Source: an uncultured Alphaproteobacteria bacterium
GTDB lineage: Bacteria > Pseudomonadota > Alphaproteobacteria > Geminicoccales > Geminicoccaceae
Reading direction: 5' to 3'
NCBI GenBank assembly: GCA_937995535.1
Contig: CALKJU010000039.1
Location: 48,176 to 112,175, forward strand
DNA length: 64,000 bases
A model generated the notes under the pieces. It saw only the letters and a list, made by a program, of their open reading frames with translations. It made no database searches and was not told the DNA's origin. This document shows, piece by piece, positions 1-8,313 of this stretch. Both the position numbers and the translations under genes were made by a program. Each line of letters begins with the position of its first letter. The stretch's first letter is position 1.

Positions 1-761
1 TGGACCGACCCGCCGGTGATCGCCGCGGCCATCGCATAGGTGCCGGCCTCGATACGGTCGGCGATGATGGTGTGGCGCCCGGCATGCAGGGCAGGTACGC
101 CCTGCACGCGGATCACGTTCTCCCCGGCCCCCTCGATACACGCGCCCATGGTGTTGAGGAGCGCCGCAAGATCGATAATCTCCGGCTCCCGTGCGGCATC
201 GACAAGCGTCGTCTCGCCGCGGGCCAGGCTCGCGGCCATCAGCAGGTTCTCGGTGGCGCCGACGGAGGGTTGCGCGAGGCGGATCTCCGCTCCTGCGAGG
301 CCATTGGGCGCCTTGGCGTCGACATAGCCACCGTCGAGGGTGATCACGGCACCCATGCGTTCCAGCCCGGCGAGGTGCAGGTCGATCGGTCGGGTGCCGA
401 TCGCGCAGCCACCGGGCATCGAGACGCGGGCCTTGCCACACCGGGCGAGCAGCGGCCCGAGCACGAGCACCGAGGCGCGCATCTTCCGGACAAGGTCGTA
501 GGGCGCCGTCGTGTCGAGCACGGTCGGTGTGTGGAGCACGACCCTGCCCGGCTCGCCGGGCAGGTGTGTCGTGGCCGTGCCGAGGCGCTGCAGAAGCCGC
601 AGCATCGAGCCGACGTCGGCGACATCCGGGATGTTGGCGAGCTCGACAGGCTCGGTACTGAGAAGCGTCGCCGCAAGCAGCGGCAGCGCCGCGTTCTTGG
701 CCCCGCTCACGGTGACCGTGCCGCTCAGCGGCGCGCCGCCGGTGATGATGATCCGGTCCAT
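1..761 (-). CDS. murA: UDP-N-acetylglucosamine 1-carboxyvinyltransferase (C-terminus cut by window edge)
   Basis: First committed step of peptidoglycan synthesis: transfers enolpyruvate from PEP to UDP-GlcNAc in the cytoplasm. The reading frame starts at ATG 761 with MDRIIITGGAPLSGTVTVSG and stays open to the left edge, giving about 253 of the usual 420 residues. The early SGAKNAAL motif (UDP-GlcNAc binding) and the MPGGCAIGTRPID loop are visible; the loop Cys corresponds to the fosfomycin-sensitive catalytic Cys115 of E. coli. It lies 12 bp downstream of dcd on the same strand, so the two are probably cotranscribed. Nothing unusual apart from the truncation by the window. Confidence 0.95.
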   Translation of the reverse strand, partial: MDRIIITGGAPLSGTVTVSGAKNAALPLLAATLLSTEPVELANIPDVADVGSMLRLLQRLGTATTHLPGEPGRVVLHTPTVLDTTAPYDLVRKMRASVLVLGPLLARCGKARVSMPGGCAIGTRPIDLHLAGLERMGAVITLDGGYVDAKAPNGLAGAEIRLAQPSVGATENLLMAASLARGETTLVDAAREPEIIDLAALLNTMGACIEGAGENVIRVQGVPALHAGRHTIIADRIEAGTYAMAAAITGGSV

Positions 762-773
762 CGGTTCGAACTC

Positions 774-1328
774 TCAGAGCTTGGGCAGCGTCACCCCGGT
801 CTGGCGCATATACTTGCCCTTACGGTCGGCGTACGACACGAGCGGCGGCTCGGCACCGCGCAGGAACAGGAACTGGCATATGCCCTCGTTCGCATAGACG
901 CGGGCCGGCAGCGGCGTGGTGTTGGAGATCTCGAGGGTGACGTGTCCCTCCCACTCCGGCTCGAGAGGTGTGACGTTGACGATCATGCCGCACCGCGCAT
1001 AGGTGCTCTTGCCGAGGCAGATGACGAGGATGTCGCGGGGGATACGGAAGTACTCGATGGTCCGGGCGAGTGCGAAGCTGTTGGGCGGGATGATGCACGC
1101 CTCGCCGGTCCGCTCGACGAAGCTCTGATCCGAGAAGTTCTTCGGGTCGACGATAGCGTTGTCGACATTGGTGAAGATCCGGAACTCGGGCGCCAAACGG
1201 GCGTCGTAGCCGTAGGACGACAGACCGAAGGAGATGCAGCCCTCGCGGGTCTGGCGGTCGACGAACGGCTCGATCATGCCGCGCTCGATGGCCATCCGAC
1301 GGATCCACGAATCGGGCATCAGCGCCAT
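774..1328 (-). CDS. dcd: dCTP deaminase
   Basis: Deaminates dCTP to dUTP, supplying dUMP for thymidylate synthesis. The frame opens further upstream (to 1391), but the start at ATG 1328 ([13 protein letters not shown]) gives 184 residues, the usual alphaproteobacterial length, and matches the conserved family N-terminus (MPD.WI). Conserved blocks include [13 protein letters not shown] near residue 34, the [11 protein letters not shown] strand and GKSTYARCG in the middle, and the C-terminal [19 protein letters not shown]. It sits upstream of murA on the same strand. No odd features. Confidence 0.95.
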   Translation of the reverse strand: MALMPDSWIRRMAIERGMIEPFVDRQTREGCISFGLSSYGYDARLAPEFRIFTNVDNAIVDPKNFSDQSFVERTGEACIIPPNSFALARTIEYFRIPRDILVICLGKSTYARCGMIVNVTPLEPEWEGHVTLEISNTTPLPARVYANEGICQFLFLRGAEPPLVSYADRKGKYMRQTGVTLPKL

Positions 1329-1422
1329 CGACGGTCGGGCTCCCGCTGGGCCGTGGTCGCCGCTTCTAGGGGAAGCAGCCGCATGGCTCAACCAGGGCCG
1401 GTCGCGGTCTGGCGCCCGCGCA

Positions 1423-1617
1423 TCAGGTGGTCGAGGCGCCGGTCGGTGGCGCGGGGCTCGGCGCGGCCTTGGGCAGTCCGGCCCTGCTCTTGCGACGGCG
1501 CAGGTTCTCGCGCATCGCGCGTGCCAAACGGTCGCGTCGCTCGGCGTCGCGCGCTGCGCCCGCGTCCGAACGTCGGGGCTCGGCCGTCGTCCGGCCGTGA
1601 TCCGCGCCGTCCTTCAT
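1423..1617 (-). CDS. Small Arg/Ala-rich conserved-type protein of unknown function
   Basis: A 64-residue frame starting at ATG 1617 ([14 protein letters not shown]). The central part, about residues 25-45, has the basic helix [17 protein letters not shown], which resembles small AALRxNLRRRKAQ proteins I recall from alphaproteobacteria. The C-terminus is Pro/Ala/Thr-rich. No membrane segment or signal peptide is visible. It lies between dcd and tRNA-Thr and could share the dcd-murA transcript. The frame is short and GC-rich, so it may be spurious; the conserved-looking basic helix is the only support. Function unknown. Confidence 0.45.
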   Translation of the reverse strand: MKDGADHGRTTAEPRRSDAGAARDAERRDRLARAMRENLRRRKSRAGLPKAAPSPAPPTGASTT

Positions 1618-1674
1618 CACCCACCCGCCCTTGCACCGCTGTCGGCGGCATGGCAAGTAGCACAAGGATTATGA

Positions 1675-1749
1675 GCCGCCATAGCTCAGTGGTAGAGCGC
1701 ACCCTTGGTAAGGGTGAGGTCGACAGTTCAATCCTGTCTGGCGGCACCA
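1675..1749 (+). tRNA. tRNA-Thr (anticodon GGU)
   Basis: A complete cloverleaf can be drawn: acceptor GCCGCCA pairs with TGGCGGC, D arm GCTCAGTGGTAGAGC, anticodon stem CACCC/GGGTG with loop TTGGTAA (anticodon GGT, reading ACC/ACU), T stem GACAG/CTGTC with loop TTCAATC, discriminator A and encoded CCA at 1747-1749. It points away from the murA-dcd genes. Confidence 0.97.
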
Positions 1750-1834
1750 CGAAACCCAGGCCCAGCCGACACCGATAGCCGCCTGAGGCTCCGGCACGAC
1801 ACCGGCGGCAGGGTCGTTCGCCGCGTCGAGCCCG

Positions 1835-1853
1835 GGCCGCCAAGTTGGCGGCC
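1835..1853. terminator. Perfect inverted repeat between tRNA-Thr and the liv operon end
   Basis: GGCCGCCAA-G-TTGGCGGCC, a 9-bp perfect stem around a single central base. It lies in the 208-bp gap between the 3' end of tRNA-Thr and the 3' end of livF, where convergent transcripts would meet. Neither side has a T-run, so it is not a textbook intrinsic terminator; a termination or processing role is inferred from position only. Confidence 0.3.
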
Positions 1854-1957
1854 GGTTCGTCGGGTGGCGCGGACCGCAGGCGGCGCAATTCCTGTCGCGC
1901 GCGCTAGCGCCTTCGAGATCCGACCCTCGTGGCGCGTCCCCGCCGTGGCCACCGTCG

Positions 1958-2674
1958 CTACACGCCGAGATAGGCCTCCTGCACCACCGGGTCACCCAGA
2001 AGGTCGCGGCCGGTGCCAGCGTACGCGATGCGGCCGGTCTCGAGCACATAGCCGCGATCGGCGAGTGAAAGCGCCGCCACCGCATTCTGCTCGACCAGGA
2101 GCACCGTGACGCCCTCCGCGCGCAGGCGCACCACCGTCTCGAGGATCTGCTCGACCAGGAACGGGGCGAGCCCCATCGAGGGCTCGTCGAGCAGCAGCAG
2201 CGCCGGCTCGGCCATGAGCGCGCGACCGATCGCACACATCTGTTGCTGGCCGCCGGAGAGCGTACCTGCCGGCGTGTCCTGTCGCTCGGCGAGCTGCGGA
2301 AACAGGGCGAAAACCCGCTCGAGGTTGACGCGGGTACGCGCACGCCCACGCCGGAAGGCGCCGAGCCGCAGATTGTCGAGCACCGAGAGTGGCCCGAAGA
2401 GCTGGCGGCCCTCGGGGACCTGCACGATGCCGAGCGCCACGCGCTCGTCCGGCCTGCGTCGCTCGATCGGCTCCCCGGCGAAGCGGATCGTGCCGCTGCC
2501 GACCGGCAACACGCCGGAGATCGCCCGCAGCAGCGTCGTTTTGCCGGCGCCGTTGCCGCCTACGAGCGCGACGATCTCGCCGGCCGCCACTTCGAGGTCG
2601 ACGCCCTTCACCGCCTCGATTCGGCCGTAGCCGCAGCGCAGGTTCCGGACCTGCAGGAGCGGCTCAGGCGGCAT
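1958..2674 (-). CDS. livF: ABC transporter ATP-binding protein, LivF type
   Basis: One of two cytoplasmic ATPases of a hydrophobic-amino-acid/aromatic-acid ABC importer. 238 residues from ATG 2674 (MPPEPLLQVRNLRCGYGRIEAV), which overlaps the livG stop by 11 nt. Walker A GGNGAGKTT near residue 37, signature LSGGQQQM near 135, Walker B ALLLLDEPSMGLAP near 160, and the switch His is replaced by Gln in LLVEQN, which is typical of LivF. An upstream in-frame start would add 12 residues and is not needed. Last gene of the transporter set; its presumed substrate is discussed under the substrate-binding protein. Confidence 0.93.
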   Translation of the reverse strand: MPPEPLLQVRNLRCGYGRIEAVKGVDLEVAAGEIVALVGGNGAGKTTLLRAISGVLPVGSGTIRFAGEPIERRRPDERVALGIVQVPEGRQLFGPLSVLDNLRLGAFRRGRARTRVNLERVFALFPQLAERQDTPAGTLSGGQQQMCAIGRALMAEPALLLLDEPSMGLAPFLVEQILETVVRLRAEGVTVLLVEQNAVAALSLADRGYVLETGRIAYAGTGRDLLGDPVVQEAYLGV

Positions 2675-3446
2675 GCGCGGCCGCGACCCCGTGCCGGCCG
2701 AGATAGGCATCGATCACGCGCGGATCGCTCCTGACCTGCGACGGCGTGCCCTCGGCGAGCCGGCGACCCTGGTCGAGCACCAGCACGCGATCGGAGATGC
2801 GCATGACGAGTCTCATGTCGTGCTCGACCAGGACGACCGCGACACCCTGACGCGCGATCGCCGCGATCAGCCGGTCGATCTCCTCGGTCTCGACGGGATT
2901 GCAGCCTGCGGCGGGCTCGTCGAGCATCAGGATCCTGGGCTCGCAGGCGAGCGCCCGGGCGATCTCGAGTCGCTTCAGAGCACCATAGGGCAGGCCTGTG
3001 GCGGGCTCGTCGGCGCGCTCCTCGAGACCGACGAACGCGAGGAGATCGCGCGACCTGGCGCGGCTCTCGCGGTTCTCGCGCAGCACCGAGGGCAGGCCCA
3101 ACAGCTCCGCCCCGAGGCGCCGGCGCTCTTTGAGGTGACGTCCGACCATCACGTTTTCGAGCGCGCTCATCCGGAAGAAGATTTCCAGGTTCTGGAAGGT
3201 GCGGGCCAAGCCTCGCGCCGCGAGCGCGTGTGGCGGTAGGCCTGTCACGTCGCGGCCATCGAGGCGCACCTCGCCGCCGTGCGCGCGATAGAGGCCCGTC
3301 ACGACATTGAAGAGCGTAGTCTTGCCGGCGCCGTTGGGCCCGATGATGGCGAGCACCTCGCCACGGTCGACCGTGAAGCCCACCTGCTCGAGCGCCCGAA
3401 CCCCGCCGAAGGCGATCGACAGGCCTCGGGCCTCGAGGAGGCTCAC
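2664..3446 (-). CDS. livG: ABC transporter ATP-binding protein, LivG type
   Basis: Second ATPase of the importer, 260 residues. The best start is GTG 3446, which overlaps the livM stop as GTGA, and the protein begins VSLLEARGLSIAFGGV. Walker A GPNGAGKTTLFN near residue 38, the LivG insertion with LARTFQNLEIF, a signature region (PYGALKRLEIARAL) in which the usual LSGGQ is replaced by LPYGA as normal in LivG, Walker B ILMLDEPAAGCNP and switch His in LVEHDM. C-terminus is Ala-rich (HGVAAAHAA). Frame extends far upstream but that part is a shadow of livM. Confidence 0.93.
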   Translation of the reverse strand: MSLLEARGLSIAFGGVRALEQVGFTVDRGEVLAIIGPNGAGKTTLFNVVTGLYRAHGGEVRLDGRDVTGLPPHALAARGLARTFQNLEIFFRMSALENVMVGRHLKERRRLGAELLGLPSVLRENRESRARSRDLLAFVGLEERADEPATGLPYGALKRLEIARALACEPRILMLDEPAAGCNPVETEEIDRLIAAIARQGVAVVLVEHDMRLVMRISDRVLVLDQGRRLAEGTPSQVRSDPRVIDAYLGRHGVAAAHAA

Positions 3447-4390
3447 GCCGATCTCCGCCGCACCACTCGGCCAGCGAGGCCCGGCACGATGCCCTGCCGC
3501 AGGAAGACCATGAAAAGGACGATCAGGAGGCCGAGGACCGCATGCTCGTATTCGTGGAAGACCGTCAGCGCCTGCGGCAGCACGGTGAGGAGCGCCGCGC
3601 CGACCACGGCGCCGAGGATCGAGCCCATCCCGCCGATCACGACCATCGTGACCAGCTCGATCGAGCGCAGGAAGCCCGCCACGTCGGGGGTGACGAAGCG
3701 GTTGAACAGCGCGAAGAGTCCGCCCGCGAGCGCGGCGTAGACCGCAGCGATCACGAATACGACGAGCTTGTGCCGAGCGACATCCACGCCAACGACCGAA
3801 GCCGCGATCTCGCTGTCGTGCAGGGCGCGCAGCGCCCGCCCGGTCGAGCTGTCCTCGAGGTTGAGGGCGAGCCACGCTGCGAGCACGACCCCGGTCCCGG
3901 TGATCCAGTACCAAAGCTCGGGCCCCGTCACCCGCCGGCCCAGGAGCTCGACGTGGGGAAGCTGGATGCCGTCGGGCCCGCCGGTGACCGGAACCTCACT
4001 CACGATCACCAGATGCACGAGGATCCCGAGACCGAGGGTGGCGACCGCCAGGTAATGGCCCTTGAGGCGCAGAATCGGCCGCCCGACGAGCAGGGCCAAG
4101 AGCGCTGCCGCGAAGATTCCGAGCGCCATCGAGGAGAGCGGATCGAGGCCGAGATGCTTCGGCCCGAGCGCGGTGGCGTAGGCGCCGATCCCCATGAAGC
4201 CGGCGTGGCCCAGGCTCACCTGGCCTGCGAGGCCGATCAGGAGCGCGAGCCCCAGAGCGGCCGTGGCATTGATCCAGACCAGCGTGGCGACCCGCAGATG
4301 GAAGGGCGAGGGGAGAACGAGCGGGACGACTGCGAGGACGAGGAGCAGGGTCCCGAGAATCGCGAGCTTGCTGAACGTGCCTGGGCGCAT
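3443..4390 (-). CDS. livM: Branched-chain amino acid-type ABC transporter permease, LivM type
   Basis: Inner-membrane permease, 315 residues from ATG 4390 (MRPGTFSKLAILGTLLLVLA). About 8-9 hydrophobic helices; the family motif GLAGQVSLGHAGFMGIGAY lies near residue 55. An alternative GTG at 4399 would create a GTGA overlap with the livH stop like the one seen for livG and add three residues, so the exact start is open. A conserved cytoplasmic loop around LEDSSTGRALRALHDSEIAA (EAA-like) precedes the last helices. Works with livH as the transmembrane pair. Confidence 0.92.
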   Translation of the reverse strand: MRPGTFSKLAILGTLLLVLAVVPLVLPSPFHLRVATLVWINATAALGLALLIGLAGQVSLGHAGFMGIGAYATALGPKHLGLDPLSSMALGIFAAALLALLVGRPILRLKGHYLAVATLGLGILVHLVIVSEVPVTGGPDGIQLPHVELLGRRVTGPELWYWITGTGVVLAAWLALNLEDSSTGRALRALHDSEIAASVVGVDVARHKLVVFVIAAVYAALAGGLFALFNRFVTPDVAGFLRSIELVTMVVIGGMGSILGAVVGAALLTVLPQALTVFHEYEHAVLGLLIVLFMVFLRQGIVPGLAGRVVRRRSA

Positions 4391-4395
4391 CGGCT

Positions 4396-5268
4396 TCACA
4401 CGCGCCCGACCGCGGCTCGCCCCAAGAGCCCCTGCGGCAGCGCGAAGAGGACGAGGAGAATGACGAGGAAGGCCACGCCGTCCTTGTAGGTCGAGGATAT
4501 CCACCCTGCGGCGAAAGCCTCGAGCAGCCCGAGTACCAGTCCGCCCACGACCGCCCCCACGGGGTTGCCGATGCCGCCCAGCATCGCCGCGGCGAAGCCC
4601 TTCAACGCGAGCAGCGTGCCGACCGCGTAGGAGGTGAGCGTGATCGGGGTCACCAGGATCCCGCCCACCGCGCCGATCGCCGCCGAGACCGCGAAGGCGA
4701 GCGTCAGGACGAGCCGGGTGTCGATGCCGACCAGTTCGGCTGCGAGCCTGTTCGCGGCGGTCGCACGCACCGCCTTGCCGAGAAGCGTCCGTTCCATGAA
4801 CAGCCAAAGTCCCAGCACGATCGTGCCGGAACCGCCCAGCACCCAGAGCGATTGCGGCAGGATCGCCGCGCCGAACACACGGAGCGGCTCGTCGCCGCTG
4901 AACGCCGGCAGAGCGTGGAACTGCTTGTCGAAGATGATCTGCGCGAGACCGCGGATCAGGATCGAGGCGCCGATCGTGACGATGATCAGGGTGACGACCG
5001 TGGCGCCCTTGGCCGGCGCAATCGCGAGGCTGTGCAAGAGCGTGCCGGTGGCGGCCGCGACGACGACGGCGAGAAGGGCGGCGAGTGGCAGCGGCACGCC
5101 GGCGTTGTAGGCGAAGACCGTGACCATGCCGCCCAACATGACGAACTCGCCCTGAGCGAAGTTCACGACCTCGGAGGCCTGGAAGATCAGCGTGAAGCCG
5201 AGCGCGACCAGGGCGTAGACCGCGCCCGTGGTCAGACCCGCGAAGAGGAGCTGGACGAACTCGGCCAT
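4396..5268 (-). CDS. livH: Branched-chain amino acid-type ABC transporter permease, LivH type
   Basis: Inner-membrane permease partner of livM; 290 residues starting MAEFVQLLFAGLTTGAVYAL. The family hallmark GFTLIFQASEVVNFAQGEFVMLGG is seen at about residues 24-47. Eight or so hydrophobic helices, and the cytoplasmic loop with TLLGKAVRATAANRLAAELVG near residues 165-185 matches the ATPase-contacting EAA region. It begins 54 bp after the binding-protein stop, in one operon with the rest of the set. Confidence 0.93.
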   Translation of the reverse strand: MAEFVQLLFAGLTTGAVYALVALGFTLIFQASEVVNFAQGEFVMLGGMVTVFAYNAGVPLPLAALLAVVVAAATGTLLHSLAIAPAKGATVVTLIIVTIGASILIRGLAQIIFDKQFHALPAFSGDEPLRVFGAAILPQSLWVLGGSGTIVLGLWLFMERTLLGKAVRATAANRLAAELVGIDTRLVLTLAFAVSAAIGAVGGILVTPITLTSYAVGTLLALKGFAAAMLGGIGNPVGAVVGGLVLGLLEAFAAGWISSTYKDGVAFLVILLVLFALPQGLLGRAAVGRV

Positions 5269-5322
5269 CGGTCGCCGGGACGGGACCCCATGGCCGGCCC
5301 CTTCCCGTCCCCTTCGGCAGGA

Positions 5323-6468
5323 TCAGTACAGCAACTGCCAGGTGCCGTTGCGGATCTCGAGCATCCGGAAGGCGGACAGGTCGAGGCCCATGTGATCGGT
5401 GGCGCTCAGGTTGACGACCCCACCGGTGCCGACGAAACCCTTGGTCTCGCGCAGCGCGTCGCGGACCTTCACGCCGTCGGTGGAGCCAGCCTTCTGAATG
5501 GCCTGGACGAGCAGCATGAGGCCGTCATAGGCGTGCCCTCCGAAGGTGCTCACCGGTTGGTTCTGGCTGCTCTCGTAGGCCGCCCGGTAGTCGAGCACGA
5601 CCGTTTTCTGGGGATCGTCGTCCGGCAACTGATCGGGCACCAGCATCGCGGCGGCCGGCAGCCGCACGCCCTCGGCAGCCGCCCCGGCGAGCTCAATGAA
5701 GCTCTTGGAGGCCACGCCGTGGCTCTGATAGAGCGGGATGTCGATGCCAAGCTGCCTGACGTTGCGGGTGACGATCGCCGGGCCCTGCCCGAAATCGGCG
5801 TTGACGATCGCCTCTGCGCCCGACCCCCTGATCTTGTTGAGTTGCGGGGTGGTGTCGGTGTCGCCCGCGGCGTAGCGCTCGTCGGCGACGATCTCGATCC
5901 CGCGGGCGGGGGCGACCGTGAGGCACTGGTTACGCATCGAAGCGCCGAAACCGGCGGTCGAACTGATCAGGCCGACCTTCGCAAGCCCGCGTTTCTTGAC
6001 GTCCTCGAAGATCTTCTCGCAGGCCATGCGGTCGGTGTGCGGGGTCTTGAAGGTGAAGGGCTTGGTGGGCTCGATGATCTCGATGCCACCGGCGAGACTG
6101 ATGAAGGGAATCTGGGCGTCCTCGAGCACCGGGATCGCGGCCAGAGTGGTGGCCGTGGTGGTGCCGCCCACCACCGCCACCACCTTGTCGCTCTCCACCA
6201 GACGGGTGGCGAAGGTACGGGCGTTGTTGGCATCGCCGCCGTCGTCATAGATGACGAGCTCGAGCTCCCGCCCGAGCACCCCGCCCGCGGCATTGATCTT
6301 CTCGACGTAGAGCTCGAGCGTGCGCTTCTCGGGATCGCCCAGGAACGAGGCCGGGCCGGTGACGGACAGGAACGAGCCGATCTTGATGGCGTCGGCCGCG
6401 CGCACCGCCCCGGATGTGGCGAACAGAGCCGCGCTTACGACCCCGAGAAGAAGAGGACGTCGGTTCAT
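5323..6468 (-). CDS. ABC transporter substrate-binding protein, LivK/Leu-Ile-Val-binding type
   Basis: Periplasmic receptor of the importer, 381 residues. N-terminal signal peptide MNRRPLLLGVVSAALFATSG with an Ala-x-Ala-like cleavage (VRAADA); mature protein begins with IKIGSFLSVTGPASFLGDPE, the periplasmic-binding-protein type 1 fold of the LivK family. VVGGTTTATTLA near residue 100 fits the ligand-contact segment. The gene starts only 33 bp after paaN stops on the same strand, so paaN and the transporter are probably one transcript. I infer that the substrate is an aromatic acid such as phenylacetate rather than leucine; the sequence alone does not prove this. Confidence 0.9.
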   Translation of the reverse strand: MNRRPLLLGVVSAALFATSGAVRAADAIKIGSFLSVTGPASFLGDPEKRTLELYVEKINAAGGVLGRELELVIYDDGGDANNARTFATRLVESDKVVAVVGGTTTATTLAAIPVLEDAQIPFISLAGGIEIIEPTKPFTFKTPHTDRMACEKIFEDVKKRGLAKVGLISSTAGFGASMRNQCLTVAPARGIEIVADERYAAGDTDTTPQLNKIRGSGAEAIVNADFGQGPAIVTRNVRQLGIDIPLYQSHGVASKSFIELAGAAAEGVRLPAAAMLVPDQLPDDDPQKTVVLDYRAAYESSQNQPVSTFGGHAYDGLMLLVQAIQKAGSTDGVKVRDALRETKGFVGTGGVVNLSATDHMGLDLSAFRMLEIRNGTWQLLY

Positions 6469-6501
6469 GGTTGCTCTCTCCGATCGCAGAGGTTGCGTGG
6501 C

Positions 6502-8166
6502 TCACCCGGCTCCGAGGCGGCGGATACCGCAGAGGCGGAACCGACCGGCGACGAAGGCCGGATCGACGAAGGTGGCATTGCCGGCGGGATTGGCGCCCGT
6601 CACGTGGAAGTCACTGAACGCCGCCGCCTGATTGACGTAGATCGGCCCCTCGAGATTGACCGAGAGCGGCGCGCCGGCGTCGGCGAAGGTGTCGGCGGCA
6701 TGGGCGATGAAAGCCTCGTCAGTGGCCCAGAGCGCCGCCGTGATCGCACCTCGGCTCTTCGCTGTCCGGGCGGCACGCGATAGGGCGTCCTCGGCGTCCT
6801 GGCAGCGGATCAGGAACGCGATCGGGCCGAACCACTCCGAGCAATAGGCGGGCTCGTTGTCCGCCTCGAGCGCGACGAGCAGGGGCGTGGCGGTGCGCGC
6901 CGGCGCGGCGTTCGGCAAGGGCGCGCTGTCGCGCATCACCCGGCCGAGCCCTCGGGCCGTCGCGATCCGCTCCAGCGTGGCCGGGTTCTGGATCGTCCCG
7001 AGCACGGCCGCGGCGCGGGCCGAATCGGCGAGCAGCTCGTCGATCGCGCCTGCCAGTGCCTCTCCGATCCCCTCGAAGCCGATCCGGCCCTTTTCGGTCG
7101 GAATGCCGGCCGCTGGCACGAAGATGTTCTGCGGCGCCGTGCACATCTGCCCGGAATAGAGCGAAAGGGAAAAGGCGAGGTTCCCGCAGGCCGCTGCAAG
7201 ATCCCGGACCCCCTGGATCACGACCGGATTGGTACCGGCCTCTTCGGTGAACAGGAGCTTGTCGCGCAGGGTCTCGCGCAACCAGCCGCCGAACGCGGGC
7301 GAGCCCGTGAAGTCGACGATCCCGATCGCCGAATGGGCGGCCAGCCGCTTGGTGATCGGCTGGACGCCCGTATCGGCGGCGAGCTGAACGACGTTCGGAT
7401 CGAACCCCTCCTCTTCGAGGACCCGCCGTGCGGTCCGCACGGTCAGCGCGAGCGGCAGGACCGCCATCGGATGCGGCTTCACGATCACGGCGTTACCGCT
7501 CACCAGCGAGGCGAAGAGGCCCGGGTACCCGTTCCAGGTCGGGAAGGTGGCACAGCCGATCACGAGGCCGATCCCGCGCGGGACCAAGCGCCATTCCTTG
7601 TCGAGCACGATCGGCGTCGCCTTGCCCAGAGCCTTCTCCCACCGTGCCCGGGCCGGGAAGCGGATCATCTCCGCGTAGGCCAGCGCTACGGCCTCGAGGC
7701 CGCGGTCCTGGGCGTGCGGGCCGCCAGCCTGGAAGGCCATCGCGAAGCTCTGGCCGGTCGTGTGCTGGACGGCGTTGGCGATCAGAAAGGAGTCGCGGTT
7801 GAGTCGGGCGAGGATCTCTAGTGCGATACCGACCCGGATCTCGACCGACGCCTTGCCCCAGGCCACCCGCGCGCGCTCGGCGGCGGCGGCGAGATGTGCG
7901 ACCTCCCCCCGCGGGTAGCGGATCCCGAGTGCCTGCCCGGTCCAGGGCGAAACCTCCTCGCCCACCGGCTCGCCGGAGCTCTCCTGGTCGAGCGGGAACA
8001 GCGTCCCGCACAGCCGCGCGAAGGCCGCCGCGGCCTCGTCCTTGGCGGTCTCGCCGTAGATCTTGCCCGAGGGGAGCTCGGGATAGGGGCTCCAATAGGT
8101 GCGCCTTGTCGTGGTGGCGACGGCCGCCTCGAGCGTGCCCCGGTGCCGGGCGAAGAGCTCCCCCAT
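6502..8166 (-). CDS. paaN: Phenylacetate degradation aldehyde dehydrogenase-like protein PaaN
   Basis: 554-residue aldehyde-dehydrogenase-superfamily protein of the PaaN family, thought to act on the ring-opened semialdehyde in aerobic phenylacetyl-CoA breakdown. Catalytic Cys is in LYSGQMCTAPQN and general-base Glu in LLFTEEAGTNPVV; the Rossmann segment is around VIGCATFPTWNGYPGLFASL. It carries only the dehydrogenase domain: there is no C-terminal MaoC-type hydratase as in E. coli PaaZ, so the oxepin-CoA hydrolase must be elsewhere. Divergent from paaG with a 147-bp control region containing a putative PaaR site. Confidence 0.9.
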   Translation of the reverse strand: MGELFARHRGTLEAAVATTTRRTYWSPYPELPSGKIYGETAKDEAAAAFARLCGTLFPLDQESSGEPVGEEVSPWTGQALGIRYPRGEVAHLAAAAERARVAWGKASVEIRVGIALEILARLNRDSFLIANAVQHTTGQSFAMAFQAGGPHAQDRGLEAVALAYAEMIRFPARARWEKALGKATPIVLDKEWRLVPRGIGLVIGCATFPTWNGYPGLFASLVSGNAVIVKPHPMAVLPLALTVRTARRVLEEEGFDPNVVQLAADTGVQPITKRLAAHSAIGIVDFTGSPAFGGWLRETLRDKLLFTEEAGTNPVVIQGVRDLAAACGNLAFSLSLYSGQMCTAPQNIFVPAAGIPTEKGRIGFEGIGEALAGAIDELLADSARAAAVLGTIQNPATLERIATARGLGRVMRDSAPLPNAAPARTATPLLVALEADNEPAYCSEWFGPIAFLIRCQDAEDALSRAARTAKSRGAITAALWATDEAFIAHAADTFADAGAPLSVNLEGPIYVNQAAAFSDFHVTGANPAGNATFVDPAFVAGRFRLCGIRRLGAG

Positions 8167-8236
8167 TGCACCTCCCCGAGTCGTTCTGCCTGAAGGGACG
8201 CGCGCACTCTTGCCGCGACCCTCCGAGTTCGATATC

Positions 8237-8252
8237 TGAACGCTCGGTCAAC
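8237..8252. promoter_or_regulatory. Candidate PaaR-type operator between paaN and paaG
   Basis: On the minus strand the site reads TTGACC-GAG-CGTTCAG, an imperfect palindrome (GACCG/CGTTC arms, 4 of 5 pairing) typical in size for a TetR-family operator. The same T.GACC-N3-CGTTCAG pattern recurs ahead of paaA at 15229-15243. It lies in the only divergent control region of this part of the paa island, so a role for the linked TetR regulator is inferred. Confidence 0.5.
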
Positions 8253-8313
8253 AAATGGCAAGAGGGGTGTGTCGGGCGTTCCCGATGGCTCGAGGCGCTC
8301 CGGGGAGGCGGCG

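Noticed and set aside
72..1778. 568-residue plus-strand frame antisense to murA and dcd
   Set aside because: It is the complement of two clear genes and runs through tRNA-Thr; composition (Arg/Gly/Asp) is that of a high-GC shadow frame.
6502..8166. PaaZ (fused hydrolase-dehydrogenase)
   Set aside because: Only the dehydrogenase domain is present; length and N-terminus fit the PaaN family.
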